From: JBBQER01 sp052148155
GTDB taxonomy: Bacteria > Actinomycetota > Acidimicrobiia > IMCC26256 > PALSA-610
NCBI GenBank assembly: GCA_052148155.1
Contig: JBKQIY010000023.1
Span: 1-59,959, forward strand
Direction: 5' to 3'
DNA length: 59,959 nucleotides
Part shown: in pieces, positions 1-8,185 of the stretch
Layout of the letters: each line of letters begins with the position of its first letter
Position numbering within the stretch: position 1 is the first letter of the stretch
Position numbers and translations under genes: made by a program
The notes under the pieces: model-generated
The model's database searches: none
Seen by the model: only the letters and a program-made list of their open reading frames with translations
Told to the model about the DNA's origin: nothing

Positions 1-82
1 CGCACGGCCTTCACGCAAGTTCAGGCCCGGCGAACGATGGCGACGCTCACATTACCACCGTCGATGGAACGCATTACAGCCA

Positions 83-979
83 TCAAGACGCGCCGTCGGC
101 GCGCAGCTCGGCGCGCAAGTCGATCTCGTCGAGCGCGAACAGGCACGTGCGGAACTGCCCTTCGGCGGTCAGGCGTACCCGGTCGCATGATTCGCAGAAC
201 GGCTCGGTCACACTTGCGATCACGCCGACCTCGCCGCGACCATCGACGTAGCGCCAACGCACCGCCGGCTCGGTGTGCGCGACCGCGGCCGGTTCCAGTG
301 GGAACACCGCACCGATTCGCTCGATGATCTCGCGTGCCGGCACGACCTGGGCCTGCGTCCATGCGCCTTGTGCATCGAGCGGCATGAACTCGATGAACCG
401 GACGCCGACCCCGCGATCGCGCCCGAAGCGTGCCAGGTCGATGATCTCGTCGTCGTTCACGTCGCGCATCATCACCACGTTGACCTTCACGGGCTCGAGT
501 CCGGCGTCGATCGCCGCGTCAATACCTGCGATGACCCGTGCCAGTTCGTCGCGACGAGTCAACGCGAGGAACCGCTCGCGCTGCAGCGTGTCGAGCGAGA
601 CGTTGACCCGGTTCAGCCCGGCGTGCGCGAGGTCGTGCGCGACCTCGGCCAGCTTCACGCCGTTGGTGGTGAGCGCGAGGTCGACACCGAGCGGCGAAAG
701 CATCTCGACGAGCCGGACAATGTGTGCACGCACGAGCGGTTCGCCGCCCGTCAAACGGATTGCTTCGAACCCGTATCGTTCGACACACACCCGAGCGACA
801 CGGCTGATTTCCTCGTAGCTGAGCACCTCGGTGCGAGGAAGCCACGCCATACCTTCAGCCGGCATGCAGTACGAGCAGCGGAGATTGCACCGATCGGTGA
901 TCGAGATCCGCAAATCACGGACCCGGCGCGCGTGACCGTCGACGAGGGGAACCGGAAGACGGCGGATAGTCACCACCAC
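83..979 (-). CDS. moaA: GTP 3',8-cyclase MoaA, C-terminally short
   Basis: Radical-SAM enzyme of molybdenum cofactor synthesis, converting GTP to 3',8-cyclo-dihydro-GTP. The N-terminal [4Fe-4S] motif CNLRCSYC and the second cluster motif, FCESC followed 13 residues later by Cys, are both present, as is LTGGEP. I start it at one of three consecutive GTG codons (973-979), which places the usual short leader before the core; a longer reading to 1132 adds unrelated sequence. The gene stops after ...AELRADGAS, about 17 residues past the last cluster Cys. The family normally continues about 40 residues and ends in a Gly-Gly tail that enters the active site. None of the three frames downstream restores that tail, so the protein may be inactive. 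About 298 aa. Confidence 0.85.
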   Translation of the reverse strand: MVVTIRRLPVPLVDGHARRVRDLRISITDRCNLRCSYCMPAEGMAWLPRTEVLSYEEISRVARVCVERYGFEAIRLTGGEPLVRAHIVRLVEMLSPLGVDLALTTNGVKLAEVAHDLAHAGLNRVNVSLDTLQRERFLALTRRDELARVIAGIDAAIDAGLEPVKVNVVMMRDVNDDEIIDLARFGRDRGVGVRFIEFMPLDAQGAWTQAQVVPAREIIERIGAVFPLEPAAVAHTEPAVRWRYVDGRGEVGVIASVTEPFCESCDRVRLTAEGQFRTCLFALDEIDLRAELRADGAS

Positions 980-1335
980 AGGGTACGGGTGGTTCGTGGG
1001 TCGCCGACCGGTGACACGCAGCGGTTCTGGTCGCAGCCGCGCACCGCGGTGTGTCGGCGAACGACCCGAGGCCGCCTCACCCGCAACCGGGACCCATACG
1101 AAGGGATGGCCGACCACGGTCCGGACCCGCAACGATGTGCCTGCGTGGCCCCCAGGGTCGGGTTCGCTCTAGCTCCACGCCGGCGCAGCGACCAACTTCA
1201 GCCGACGGATCACAGCTTCCCTGGGGTGCAGTGTCGCACCAGCCCCGCGCGCCACTGCATTGATAAGCCACGCGACCACAGCCTCCCGGCTGTCGAGTCA
1301 CCCGCCCGGGCGACCTCGTGGTGTAGTTGTTGTAC

Positions 1336-1622
1336 CACCGTACGTATACGGTGACAAGGGCCGAACGGCCCAGAACGACCAAGATGTGCTTTTCGGCACA
1401 GACCGGACGCCGCGCTTGGGCAGCGGTCCGGCTCGTCCGATAACTGCTTCCACGGATCGCTCTTTCGGAGCGAACGGGAAGCGCTCAAAGCTGAGCGCCG
1501 ATCTCTCAAGCCCCGAGCGGCACGGGGCGGAGATCGCAGGCAACGCTGCGGGCCTCCGGGCAGGGGCCCGCAGGTTGCCCTTTTGGTGGCCGGGGTCGCG
1601 TACGGCGACGACTTCCTCGTCG
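1336..1622. other. Array of consecutive hairpins between moeA and moaA; possible structured RNA
   Basis: The ~700-base gap between moeA and moaA holds no convincing gene. It contains a run of inverted repeats: CACCGTA/TACGGTG (1336-1353), TGTGC/GCACA (1385-1400), CCGGA..CCGC/GCGG.TCCGG (1403-1431), TCGCTC/GAGCGA (1457-1473), GCGCTCA/TGAGCGC (1481-1498), CGATCTC plus CCCCG with CGGGG plus GAGATCG (1499-1536), GGCAA plus CTGCGGGCC with GGCCCGCAG plus TTGCC (1539-1579), and CGACGA/TCGTCG (1606-1622). Several abut with no spacer. Both neighbours are on the minus strand, so a minus transcript (moeA 3' end to moaA leader) is most likely, but the strand is not proven. Candidates are an RNA leader of moaA, a small RNA, or a complex terminator. 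No known RNA family was recognised by eye. Confidence 0.45.
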
Positions 1623-1678
1623 CGTCCCTACCGCCGGGCTGTTCCGAGCGGGCCGCGGCGACCGTTACCGCGTGTTGG

Positions 1679-2908
1679 TCAAAAGGAGCCGCCGAGCAGC
1701 AGGACCGGCACGTGCTCGCCGGCTTCGACGCCGTCGCCGTCTTCGAGGATCGCCAGGCCCGACGCGGCCGCCATACCGGAAAGCACGTTGCTCGCTTGTA
1801 CGCCGGCGCGTTCGCACACGTAGCCGCCGGCCTCGTAGCGGACGTGGACTCGATCGACGTGGACGCGACCGTCGGGGTGTCGGCGAAGCGCCGACGCGGC
1901 AACCGCGGTGACGGGCTCGGCCAACACGTCGACACGACCGGCGAGGCGACGCAGCGCCGGCCGTGCGAGCAACTCGAAGCTCACGCGCGACGACACCGGG
2001 TTGCCTGGCAGTCCGAACACCGGCACCCCGCCGATCGCCGCGAACGCGAGCGGCTTAGCCGGCTTGATGGCAATCTGCATCCAGCTGTACGTGCTGTGCG
2101 GTCGTTCGGCGGCCAGCCGTTCGAGGACGACCTTCACGAAGTCGTAATCACCCATCGACACCGCGCCGCTCGTCACCAGCGCGTCACATTCGTCGATCGC
2201 GCGCGTGATCGTCGCGGTGAGGACCTGCTCGTCGTCGGGAGCGATCCCAAAGTCCACTGGTGTGTATCCGGCTTCTGCGAGCAGGGCGAGCAGCATCGGA
2301 CGATTCGAGTCGCGTATCCGTCCGGGCGTGAGCGGGCCGTTTCGGATCAGTTCGTCACCGGTTGAACACACACCGACCCGCGGGCGCGGGAAACAGGCGA
2401 TCTCGCCGACGTCGAGACTTGCGAGCACACCGAGATGTGCGGGTGTCAGGCGCGTTCCCGCGTCGAAGACATGTTCGCCGATCTTGATGTCGCCGCCGGC
2501 GAATCGCACGTAATCGCCGCGCGTGGCCGCTTCGAAGATGCCGACCGTTGCACCGTCGGCTCGCGTGTGTTCGACCATCACCACCGAGTCGGCGCCGGCC
2601 GGCATCGGGGCACCCGTCATGATCCGGATGGCTTCGCCGCCTCCGACGTCGACCGTCGGTGCGGCACCCGCCGCGAGTTCGTCCACCACGCGCAACGTGA
2701 CCGGCATGTCGGGCCGGGCGCCCGCGGTATCGGACGCACGTACTGCATAGCCGTCCATCGCGGTGTTCGCGAACGGCGGAACCATCTCCGACGCGACCAC
2801 GTCGGTGGCGAGCACAAGCCCCCGCGCAGCATCGAGCGCGACCGGCCGCGGCGCGAGCGGCGCGACTGCGTCAAGGATCCGCTGGCGAGCTTGCTGCAAC
2901 GAGATCAC
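1679..2908 (-). CDS. moeA: Molybdopterin molybdenumtransferase MoeA
   Basis: Inserts molybdate into adenylated molybdopterin in the last step of Moco synthesis. The 409 aa match the family length. Visible motifs are the N-terminal region with FANTAMDGYAVR, the MoCF-binding domain with STGDEL, TSGAVSMGDYDFVK and IKPAKPLAFA, the loop GLPGNPVSS, and a C-terminal beta domain. The start is GTG at 2908, 12 bases after the galU stop on the same strand, so galU-moeA are probably co-transcribed. moaA follows on the same strand after the hairpin-rich gap. No clear Shine-Dalgarno sequence is seen before the GTG. Confidence 0.95.
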   Translation of the reverse strand: MISLQQARQRILDAVAPLAPRPVALDAARGLVLATDVVASEMVPPFANTAMDGYAVRASDTAGARPDMPVTLRVVDELAAGAAPTVDVGGGEAIRIMTGAPMPAGADSVVMVEHTRADGATVGIFEAATRGDYVRFAGGDIKIGEHVFDAGTRLTPAHLGVLASLDVGEIACFPRPRVGVCSTGDELIRNGPLTPGRIRDSNRPMLLALLAEAGYTPVDFGIAPDDEQVLTATITRAIDECDALVTSGAVSMGDYDFVKVVLERLAAERPHSTYSWMQIAIKPAKPLAFAAIGGVPVFGLPGNPVSSRVSFELLARPALRRLAGRVDVLAEPVTAVAASALRRHPDGRVHVDRVHVRYEAGGYVCERAGVQASNVLSGMAAASGLAILEDGDGVEAGEHVPVLLLGGSF

Positions 2909-2920
2909 AGCGTCACACGA

Positions 2921-3805
2921 CTACGCGATGCCTCGCCGACGCACGAGTTCGCCGATCCACTCGGCGAGGGCCGGTCCGAGATCGGCCCGATCGAGTGCGA
3001 GCTCGATGTTGGCGCGCAGGAAGTCGAGCTTCTGGCCGACATCGTACCGACCCCCGTCGCAACGCAACCCGAGCACTTTCTCCTCGCTGAGGAGCAGGTC
3101 GATCGCGTCAGTGAGCTGGAGTTCGCCGCCGGCGCCGGGCTCGATTCGATCGAGGACATCGAAGATCGCGGGTGTGAATACGTAACGACCGATCACCGCG
3201 AGATTGGACGGCGCGGCGTCGCGTGCCGGCTTCTCGACGATCCGACGGATCGTGACAACGCCGTCGGCGGCTACACCTTCTGGTTCGACGCAACCGTACG
3301 AAGAGATCTCCTCCGGCGAAACTTCCTCGACTGCGACGACCGAGCAACCCGAACGGTCGTAGGCGCCGAGCATCGACCGGAGCAACACTGCTTCGTCGAC
3401 CATGATGTCGTCCGCGAGCAGCACCGCGAACGGCTCGTCGCCGACGTGATGACGAGCGACCGACACCGCGTGGCCGAGTCCGAGCGGATCGCGCTGACGG
3501 ACGTAGTGAATGTCGGCGAGGTCTGACGTGAACTGCACTTCTTTGAGCATTGCGTGCTTGCCGGTCGTCTCGAGATAATGCTCGAGCTCGAAGTTCCGGT
3601 CGAAGTGGTCTTCGACCGCTCGCTTGCCCCGACCGGTGATGATCAAGATGTCGGTCAGGCCGGCCTGCACGGCTTCCTCGACGACGTACTGGATTGCGGG
3701 CCGGTCAACGACCGGGAGCATCTCCTTCGGGATGCTTTTGGTCGCCGGCAAGAAACGCGTCCCGAGACCTGCGGCCGTGATCACCGCCTTGCGGACCGGC
3801 TGCAT
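2921..3805 (-). CDS. galU: UTP--glucose-1-phosphate uridylyltransferase GalU
   Basis: Makes UDP-glucose from UTP and glucose-1-phosphate for cell-envelope glycans and nucleotide-sugar supply. The nucleotidyltransferase signature AAGLGTRFLPATKSIPKEM is at the N-terminus, followed by DRPAIQYVVEEA and the family C-terminal region with ...GRYDVGQKLDFLRANIEL. I choose ATG 3805 rather than the in-frame ATG 3820, because a strong GGAAGGAG ribosome-binding site lies between the two, 5 bases before 3805. 294 aa. moeA follows 12 bases later; pairing with moeA is common in actinobacteria. Confidence 0.95.
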   Translation of the reverse strand: MQPVRKAVITAAGLGTRFLPATKSIPKEMLPVVDRPAIQYVVEEAVQAGLTDILIITGRGKRAVEDHFDRNFELEHYLETTGKHAMLKEVQFTSDLADIHYVRQRDPLGLGHAVSVARHHVGDEPFAVLLADDIMVDEAVLLRSMLGAYDRSGCSVVAVEEVSPEEISSYGCVEPEGVAADGVVTIRRIVEKPARDAAPSNLAVIGRYVFTPAIFDVLDRIEPGAGGELQLTDAIDLLLSEEKVLGLRCDGGRYDVGQKLDFLRANIELALDRADLGPALAEWIGELVRRRGIA

Positions 3806-3846
3806 CGACGCTCCTTCCATGCCGCGTCGACTACGCGGTGCGCTTG

Positions 3847-4428
3847 TTAGCTCGGATGCGCGTCGAGATCGATCTCCTGGCGCCGCAACAACCGCCGAAT
3901 GTTACCGACATGGCGCGCGATGACCAAGAGGGCCAGCGCGCTCACCGCGACGATCTCCCAGACGTCGTAGCGCAGCGCAGCCACTGCGACCGGAAACAGC
4001 ACCGTCACGAGCAACGACGCGAGCGACGCCTTGTGCAGCAGTCTCGCGACGACGAACCACACCACCGCGAGTCCGACGACGATCAACGGGTACAGCACCA
4101 CCAACGCGCCGGCCGCGGTCGCGACGCCTTTGCCGCCTTTGCGATACAGCGGCAGGGTGTGGCCGATCACGGCCGCGACGCCGAGCGCGCACGCGCCGGC
4201 CCGCCCGCCGATCACCATCCCGCCGCCGGCGCAGAGCGCACCCTTGGAGAAGTCGAGCAGCAGCACGATCGCGCCGGCGCGCCATCCGAGCAGACGCGCG
4301 ACGTTCGACGCCCCGGGATTGCCCGAACCCTCGCGCAGCACGTCGCGCCCGTGGGCGCGGGCGACGAGCAGGGCGCTCGGGAATGTCCCGAGCAGCCAGG
4401 CCACAGGAACCAGGGCGGCGACGAGCAC
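3847..4428 (-). CDS. plsY: Glycerol-3-phosphate acyltransferase PlsY family
   Basis: Membrane enzyme transferring an acyl group from acyl phosphate to glycerol-3-phosphate, the first step of phospholipid synthesis. The conserved loops GSGNPGASNVAR and GHTLPLYRKGGKGVAT are intact, and hydrophobic segments flank them as expected for a multi-pass protein. GTG 4428 gives 193 aa, the usual size; the open frame continues upstream to 4638 but through the CIRCE region and opposite fmdB. It lies 41 bases downstream of the galU start on the same strand, so it could read into galU-moeA. Confidence 0.9.
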   Translation of the reverse strand: MLVAALVPVAWLLGTFPSALLVARAHGRDVLREGSGNPGASNVARLLGWRAGAIVLLLDFSKGALCAGGGMVIGGRAGACALGVAAVIGHTLPLYRKGGKGVATAAGALVVLYPLIVVGLAVVWFVVARLLHKASLASLLVTVLFPVAVAALRYDVWEIVAVSALALLVIARHVGNIRRLLRRQEIDLDAHPS

Positions 4429-4473
4429 GCCGCCATTCTGCCTGTTGACGTCGGTCCCCTGGCGCGCGGCTAC

Positions 4474-4504
4474 GATTAGCACTCGACGGTACCGAGTGCT
4501 AATC
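4474..4504. promoter_or_regulatory. CIRCE (HrcA operator) with overlapping promoter, upstream of fmdB-mtnP
   Basis: A perfect CIRCE sequence TTAGCACTC-N9-GAGTGCTAA lies at 4476-4502; complementary flanks extend each arm to 11 bases. A -10-like TACGAT (4471-4476) abuts it and TTGACG (4445-4450) lies upstream with a long 20-base gap, so HrcA binding would cover the start of transcription toward fmdB. The same operator occurs twice upstream of groEL in this window. Confidence 0.9.
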
Positions 4505-4565
4505 CTCGGCTCGGGCCGCCTCGGCGATCCGGCGAGCAGCCGGAGAACACGACGGAGAACGAGCA

Positions 4566-4979
4566 ATGCCGACGTACGAGTACCGCTGCGCCAAGTGTGG
4601 TGAAGAACTCGAGGTGTTCCAAACCTTCGCGGAGACACCCCTCACGAAGCATCAGCACTGCGGCGGGAAGCTCGCCAAGGTGCTGTCCCCGGCCGGCATC
4701 GTGCTCAAAGGTTCGGGCTTCTACAAGACCGACAACCGCAGCTCGTCCAAGCGGTCCGGCGGTTCGGAGTCCCGCAGCTCGGAGTCGGGCGGGTCGTCCT
4801 CGTCGGGCGACACCAACAGCTCCGACTCGTCCCGCTCGGGTGACGATTCGTCGAGTTCGGGTTCGGGCGGTTCGGGCTCTGCGAACAAGGACACCTCGTC
4901 CGGTTCCGGGGCGGGCTCGACCGGCTCCAGTTCTGGCAGTTCGGGCGACTCGAAGAAGCCCGCAGCCAAGAGCGCCTGA
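4566..4979 (+). CDS. FmdB-family zinc-ribbon protein with Ser/Gly-rich tail
   Basis: The N-terminal ~45 residues are an FmdB/CxxC_CXXC_SSSS regulatory domain: MPTYEYRCAKCGEELEVFQ, then KHQHCGGKL and a GIVLKGSGFYKTD ending. The second zinc knuckle reads HxxC instead of the usual CxxC, so the site would be CCHC. The remaining ~85 residues are a low-complexity Ser/Gly tail with few hydrophobic residues. The start is ATG 4566 with a GGAGAAC ribosome-binding site. mtnP begins 6 bases after the stop. The CIRCE element about 60 bases upstream suggests heat-shock (HrcA) control. The molecular function of FmdB proteins is poorly known. Confidence 0.85.
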   Translation: MPTYEYRCAKCGEELEVFQTFAETPLTKHQHCGGKLAKVLSPAGIVLKGSGFYKTDNRSSSKRSGGSESRSSESGGSSSSGDTNSSDSSRSGDDSSSSGSGGSGSANKDTSSGSGAGSTGSSSGSSGDSKKPAAKSA

Positions 4980-4985
4980 GCGCGG

Positions 4986-5801
4986 GTGCGTCCGACCGCC
5001 GACGTCGGCGTGTTCGGAGGGTCGGGTTTTTACCGGTTCCTCGACCAGGCCGACGACGTGGCGCTCGACACGCCGTTCGGCGCGCCGAGCGATCCGGTGA
5101 CCATTGGCGTGGTCGGCGACAAACGAGTCGCGTTCATCGCACGCCACGGCAAAGATCACCGGCACATGCCCTCGGCAGTCCCCGCCCGCGCCAACCTCTG
5201 GGCGTTGCGTGCCCTCGGTGTCCGCACCGTGATCGGACCGTGCGCCGCCGGTTCGTTGACCTCGACGGTGCATCCCGGCGATTTCGTCGTCCTCGACCAG
5301 CTGGTCGACCGGACCTGGGGACGGCCCGACACGTTCTACGACGCCGGCCTGCGACATCACGTGTCGTTCGCCGATCCCTACTGCCCCGTCGTTGCCCGAG
5401 CTGCCGTCGACGCCGGCCGGCGCGTCGGCGTAACCGTCCATGAACGGGGCACGGTGGTCGTCGTGCAGGGCCCACGCTTTTCGACCCGCGCCGAGTCCGC
5501 CTGGTACCGGGCGCAAGGATGGGAGGTCGTCAACATGACCCAGTATCCCGAGGCGTACCTCGCACGCGAACTCGGCATGCATTACGCCGGCATTGCGTTG
5601 ATCACCGACTACGACACCGGCGTCGAACACGATCCCGAGGTTGCGGCCGTCACCCAGGATCACGTGTTCACGTTCTTCGAAGAGAATCTGCACCGCATGC
5701 GCGCGTTGCTCCTCGAGCTGATCCCGCGCCTGGCGTTCGAGCCGGCCGGCTGCGACTGCAACACGGCGATCGGGCCGCTCTCACCGTACGAAACCTTCTG
5801 A
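4986..5801 (+). CDS. mtnP: S-methyl-5'-thioadenosine phosphorylase MtnP
   Basis: Phosphorolysis of methylthioadenosine (or a related purine nucleoside) for adenine and methionine salvage. PNP/MTAP family features are GVFGGSGFYRF for phosphate binding, FIARHGKDHRHMPS, and the substrate region VVNMTQYPEAYLARELGMHYAGIALITDYD, where the MT..PE arrangement is typical of MTAP rather than PNP. 271 aa from GTG 4986, 6 bases after fmdB, so it is in the CIRCE-controlled transcript. Specificity for MTA over inosine or adenosine is inferred from that loop. Confidence 0.88.
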   Translation: MRPTADVGVFGGSGFYRFLDQADDVALDTPFGAPSDPVTIGVVGDKRVAFIARHGKDHRHMPSAVPARANLWALRALGVRTVIGPCAAGSLTSTVHPGDFVVLDQLVDRTWGRPDTFYDAGLRHHVSFADPYCPVVARAAVDAGRRVGVTVHERGTVVVVQGPRFSTRAESAWYRAQGWEVVNMTQYPEAYLARELGMHYAGIALITDYDTGVEHDPEVAAVTQDHVFTFFEENLHRMRALLLELIPRLAFEPAGCDCNTAIGPLSPYETF

Positions 5802-6095
5802 GGGTTCCGTTTCGCGTCCCGACGGTCGCACACCAGGCCGGTGTTGCACCCGCGGGCCGTTCGCCGCGTGCCGCGTGCCGCGTGTGCGCGGCGAGACTCG
5901 ACGAAGACGATCTCAGGACACGACACCGTTGCGGCGTCACAGCGACCCGCGCCGTCGGCGTCGCGACGTGCGACCCGTCCCGGGCCCGACGGTCAAGTCC
6001 GCCGGCGTGCACACTCGGGCGAGTCACCGAACGCGACTGCGCCGCCTTGGTGCTCACACCCCCGTGGGACCGGTGACCGGTCGTGCCGGTCGCAC
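5802..6095. other. Intergenic region with three tandem GCCGCGT copies
   Basis: No gene is visible between mtnP and the HAD gene promoter. The only structure seen is a perfect 7-base tandem repeat, GCCGCGT three times, at 5863-5883. Confidence 0.6.
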
Positions 6096-6101
6096 TACAT
6101 T
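6073..6101 (+). promoter_or_regulatory. Promoter of the HAD gene, leaderless spacing
   Basis: GTGACC (6073-6078) and TACATT (6096-6101) are separated by 17 bases; the -10 box ends 7 bases before GTG 6109, so transcription should begin at or next to the start codon. Confidence 0.5.
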
Positions 6102-6108
6102 CGCCGCT

Positions 6109-6849
6109 GTGATCAGCACTGTGATCTTCGACTTCGGCGGCGTCATCTCGAGCCCGCTGTTCGTCGGTATCGGAGCGTTCGAGGAGGCGGAGGGTTACCC
6201 CACCGGCTCACTGCTCCAGCTCCTGTTCGGGGAGACGCACTACATCGGGCTGGAGGGACGCGCGGTGGCCGCCGCGGTCGCGGATGCGATGTCGGACGAC
6301 CCCGATGCCGTCGAAGCAGCCGGAGAGGTGCTCGATGAGCCCGACTGGCATTTGCTCGAAAAGGGACAGCTCGACGTCGCAACCTATTTCACACGCCTGT
6401 CGGAGCGCGCGCCTGCCATTCTCGGCACCGACATCGACATGGACGCGTACGGACGTTTCTGGCGGAGCAGCGCGCCGGGAGTGCACTGGATGGTCGTACA
6501 CAAGATCCGCGAGCTGAAGGATCGCGGTCTGCGGCTCGGCTTGCTCACCAACAACGTGAAAGAGTTCGGCGAACATTGGCGAACGATGTTTCCGCTCGAC
6601 GAACTGTTCGAAGAGGTCGTCGACTCGAGCCATGTCGGTATGCGCAAGCCCGAACGTGAGATCTATGAGCTCACGTGTTCACGCATGGGTGTCGAACCCG
6701 GCGAAACGGTGTTCATCGACGACAATGCCGACAACATCGCGGCGGCGCGTGCGTACGGCATGGAAGCCGTGCACTTCGGTGACGACCCGTGGGAGGCACT
6801 CGCGCAGCTCGACGCGATCCTCGAACGGCGGGGAACTATTCGCCGCTGA
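6109..6849 (+). CDS. HAD-superfamily hydrolase (epoxide hydrolase N-domain/phosphatase type)
   Basis: Haloacid dehalogenase fold with motif I as FDFGGVIS (the nucleophile Asp is followed by FGG instead of the usual xDG/S), motif II LLTNN, a Lys in GMRKPEREIYELTCSRMGV, and motif IV FIDDNADNIAAARAYGMEAVHF. This arrangement matches the HAD-IA subgroup related to YihX and the N-domain of soluble epoxide hydrolase, usually phosphatases on small phosphomonoesters. I start at GTG 6109, where motif I falls near the N-terminus and a -10 box sits 7 bases upstream. 246 aa. It ends overlapping the convergent tldE by 14 bases. Substrate unknown. Confidence 0.85.
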   Translation: MISTVIFDFGGVISSPLFVGIGAFEEAEGYPTGSLLQLLFGETHYIGLEGRAVAAAVADAMSDDPDAVEAAGEVLDEPDWHLLEKGQLDVATYFTRLSERAPAILGTDIDMDAYGRFWRSSAPGVHWMVVHKIRELKDRGLRLGLLTNNVKEFGEHWRTMFPLDELFEEVVDSSHVGMRKPEREIYELTCSRMGVEPGETVFIDDNADNIAAARAYGMEAVHFGDDPWEALAQLDAILERRGTIRR

Positions 6850-8185
6850 CCGTCATGTCGTTCAACAAGACGGTCATGCCTGCCACCGGACCGGGCAGGA
6901 ACGTGAGGTCGGAGCCGATGTCGGCGATGTCGACCAGCATGCGTTGCAGCGTGGACGCGATCGTCACCTCCCGTACCGGCTGCCCAAACTCGCCGCCGCG
7001 CACCAGAAGTCCTTCGGCGCCGACGGAAAAGTCGCCGCTGATCGGGTTGGTACCGGAGTGCAAGCCGCTGACGGATTGCACGTAGAGCGCTTCGGGAACC
7101 GACGCCATGATCTGTTCGGGTGAGTGATCGCCGGGCACGAAGCGAAGCGCGCGTACACCGACTCCGGGCGTGGAGGTAAAGCCGCGAACTGCGCTGCCCG
7201 TCGTGCCCGCACCCGAACGTCGACCGGTATAGACGTTCTGCAAAAAGCCGCGCAGCACACCTCCGTCGATGAGCACAGTCGGCCGAGTGGGCACACCTTC
7301 GCTGTCGTGAGTGGCGGCACCGAGCGCACGGCCGTCGGTCGGATCATCGAGCACCGTCACCCGCGCGGCGCCGATCTGTTCGCCGGCACGACCGGCAAAC
7401 AAGGATCGGCCCTTCAGGACCGACTCGCCGTTGAAGGCGCTGGCGAGCACGCCGAGCACCGAGCGGGTGACCAGCGGATCGAGAATGACCGGGATGCGGC
7501 GGCCCGGAATCGGGCGAGCGCCGAGCAGCCGACACGCGCGCGTCGCGGCGTCGCGAGGCACCGACTCGAGATCGAGATCGCCCAGGGTGCGTCCGGCGAC
7601 GTATCCGTAGCCGGTCTGGGCGCCGGTGCCGTCGTCGGCGATCGCCGACGACGACGCTCCGCACGTCGTGCGACGTTGAGACGCTTCGAGTCCAAACGAG
7701 TTGGCGAGCGCGGCCTCGGTCAGCGCATCGCTGTAGCTGGACGACTCGACATTGCGGATCCGCGGGTCGGCCGCTCGAGTCGCGCGGTCGAGGTCGAGCG
7801 CGATGCGAACCTTCTCGTCGGTCGGCACTTCGGTCAGCTCGTCGCGCCACAGATCGAGGGTGACGGCAGTCACGCCATCGAGATCGACGGGGCCGGCAAG
7901 CGCATACCACTGGTCGGGCTCACCAAATTTGGTGTTGTCGCGTGCGTCTCGCAGAGCTTCGTCGACGACCGTCTCGTCGAGCGAACCGGCCCACGCGTAG
8001 CCTTGGCGGTGGTCGGCGACAACCCGAACGCCGATCCCTTCGATCACCGCGGTCGTCAACGACTCGACCTCGCCGCCGAACACCTCGACTTCGGTTTCGC
8101 GCGACCGGACGACGTAGGCCTCGACCTGTTCGCCGGGTTGGGCGGCCGCCGCGACCCGCCGTGCGATCTCCAACAGGTCGTTCAC
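6836..8185 (-). CDS. TldE/PmbA-family protease subunit
   Basis: Partner of TldD in the TldD/TldE metalloprotease, which degrades unfolded peptides and in some bacteria trims RiPP leaders. TldE has the fold but no zinc site. Recognised from EAYVVRSRETEVEVFGGEVESL, ADDGTGAQTGYGY, DPLVTRSVLGVLASAFNGES and SGLHSGTNPISGDFSVGAEG. 449 aa from GTG 8185; the start overlaps the tldD stop as GTGA, indicating translational coupling. No RiPP precursor or toxin-antitoxin pair is seen nearby. Confidence 0.9.
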   Translation of the reverse strand: MNDLLEIARRVAAAAQPGEQVEAYVVRSRETEVEVFGGEVESLTTAVIEGIGVRVVADHRQGYAWAGSLDETVVDEALRDARDNTKFGEPDQWYALAGPVDLDGVTAVTLDLWRDELTEVPTDEKVRIALDLDRATRAADPRIRNVESSSYSDALTEAALANSFGLEASQRRTTCGASSSAIADDGTGAQTGYGYVAGRTLGDLDLESVPRDAATRACRLLGARPIPGRRIPVILDPLVTRSVLGVLASAFNGESVLKGRSLFAGRAGEQIGAARVTVLDDPTDGRALGAATHDSEGVPTRPTVLIDGGVLRGFLQNVYTGRRSGAGTTGSAVRGFTSTPGVGVRALRFVPGDHSPEQIMASVPEALYVQSVSGLHSGTNPISGDFSVGAEGLLVRGGEFGQPVREVTIASTLQRMLVDIADIGSDLTFLPGPVAGMTVLLNDMTVSGE

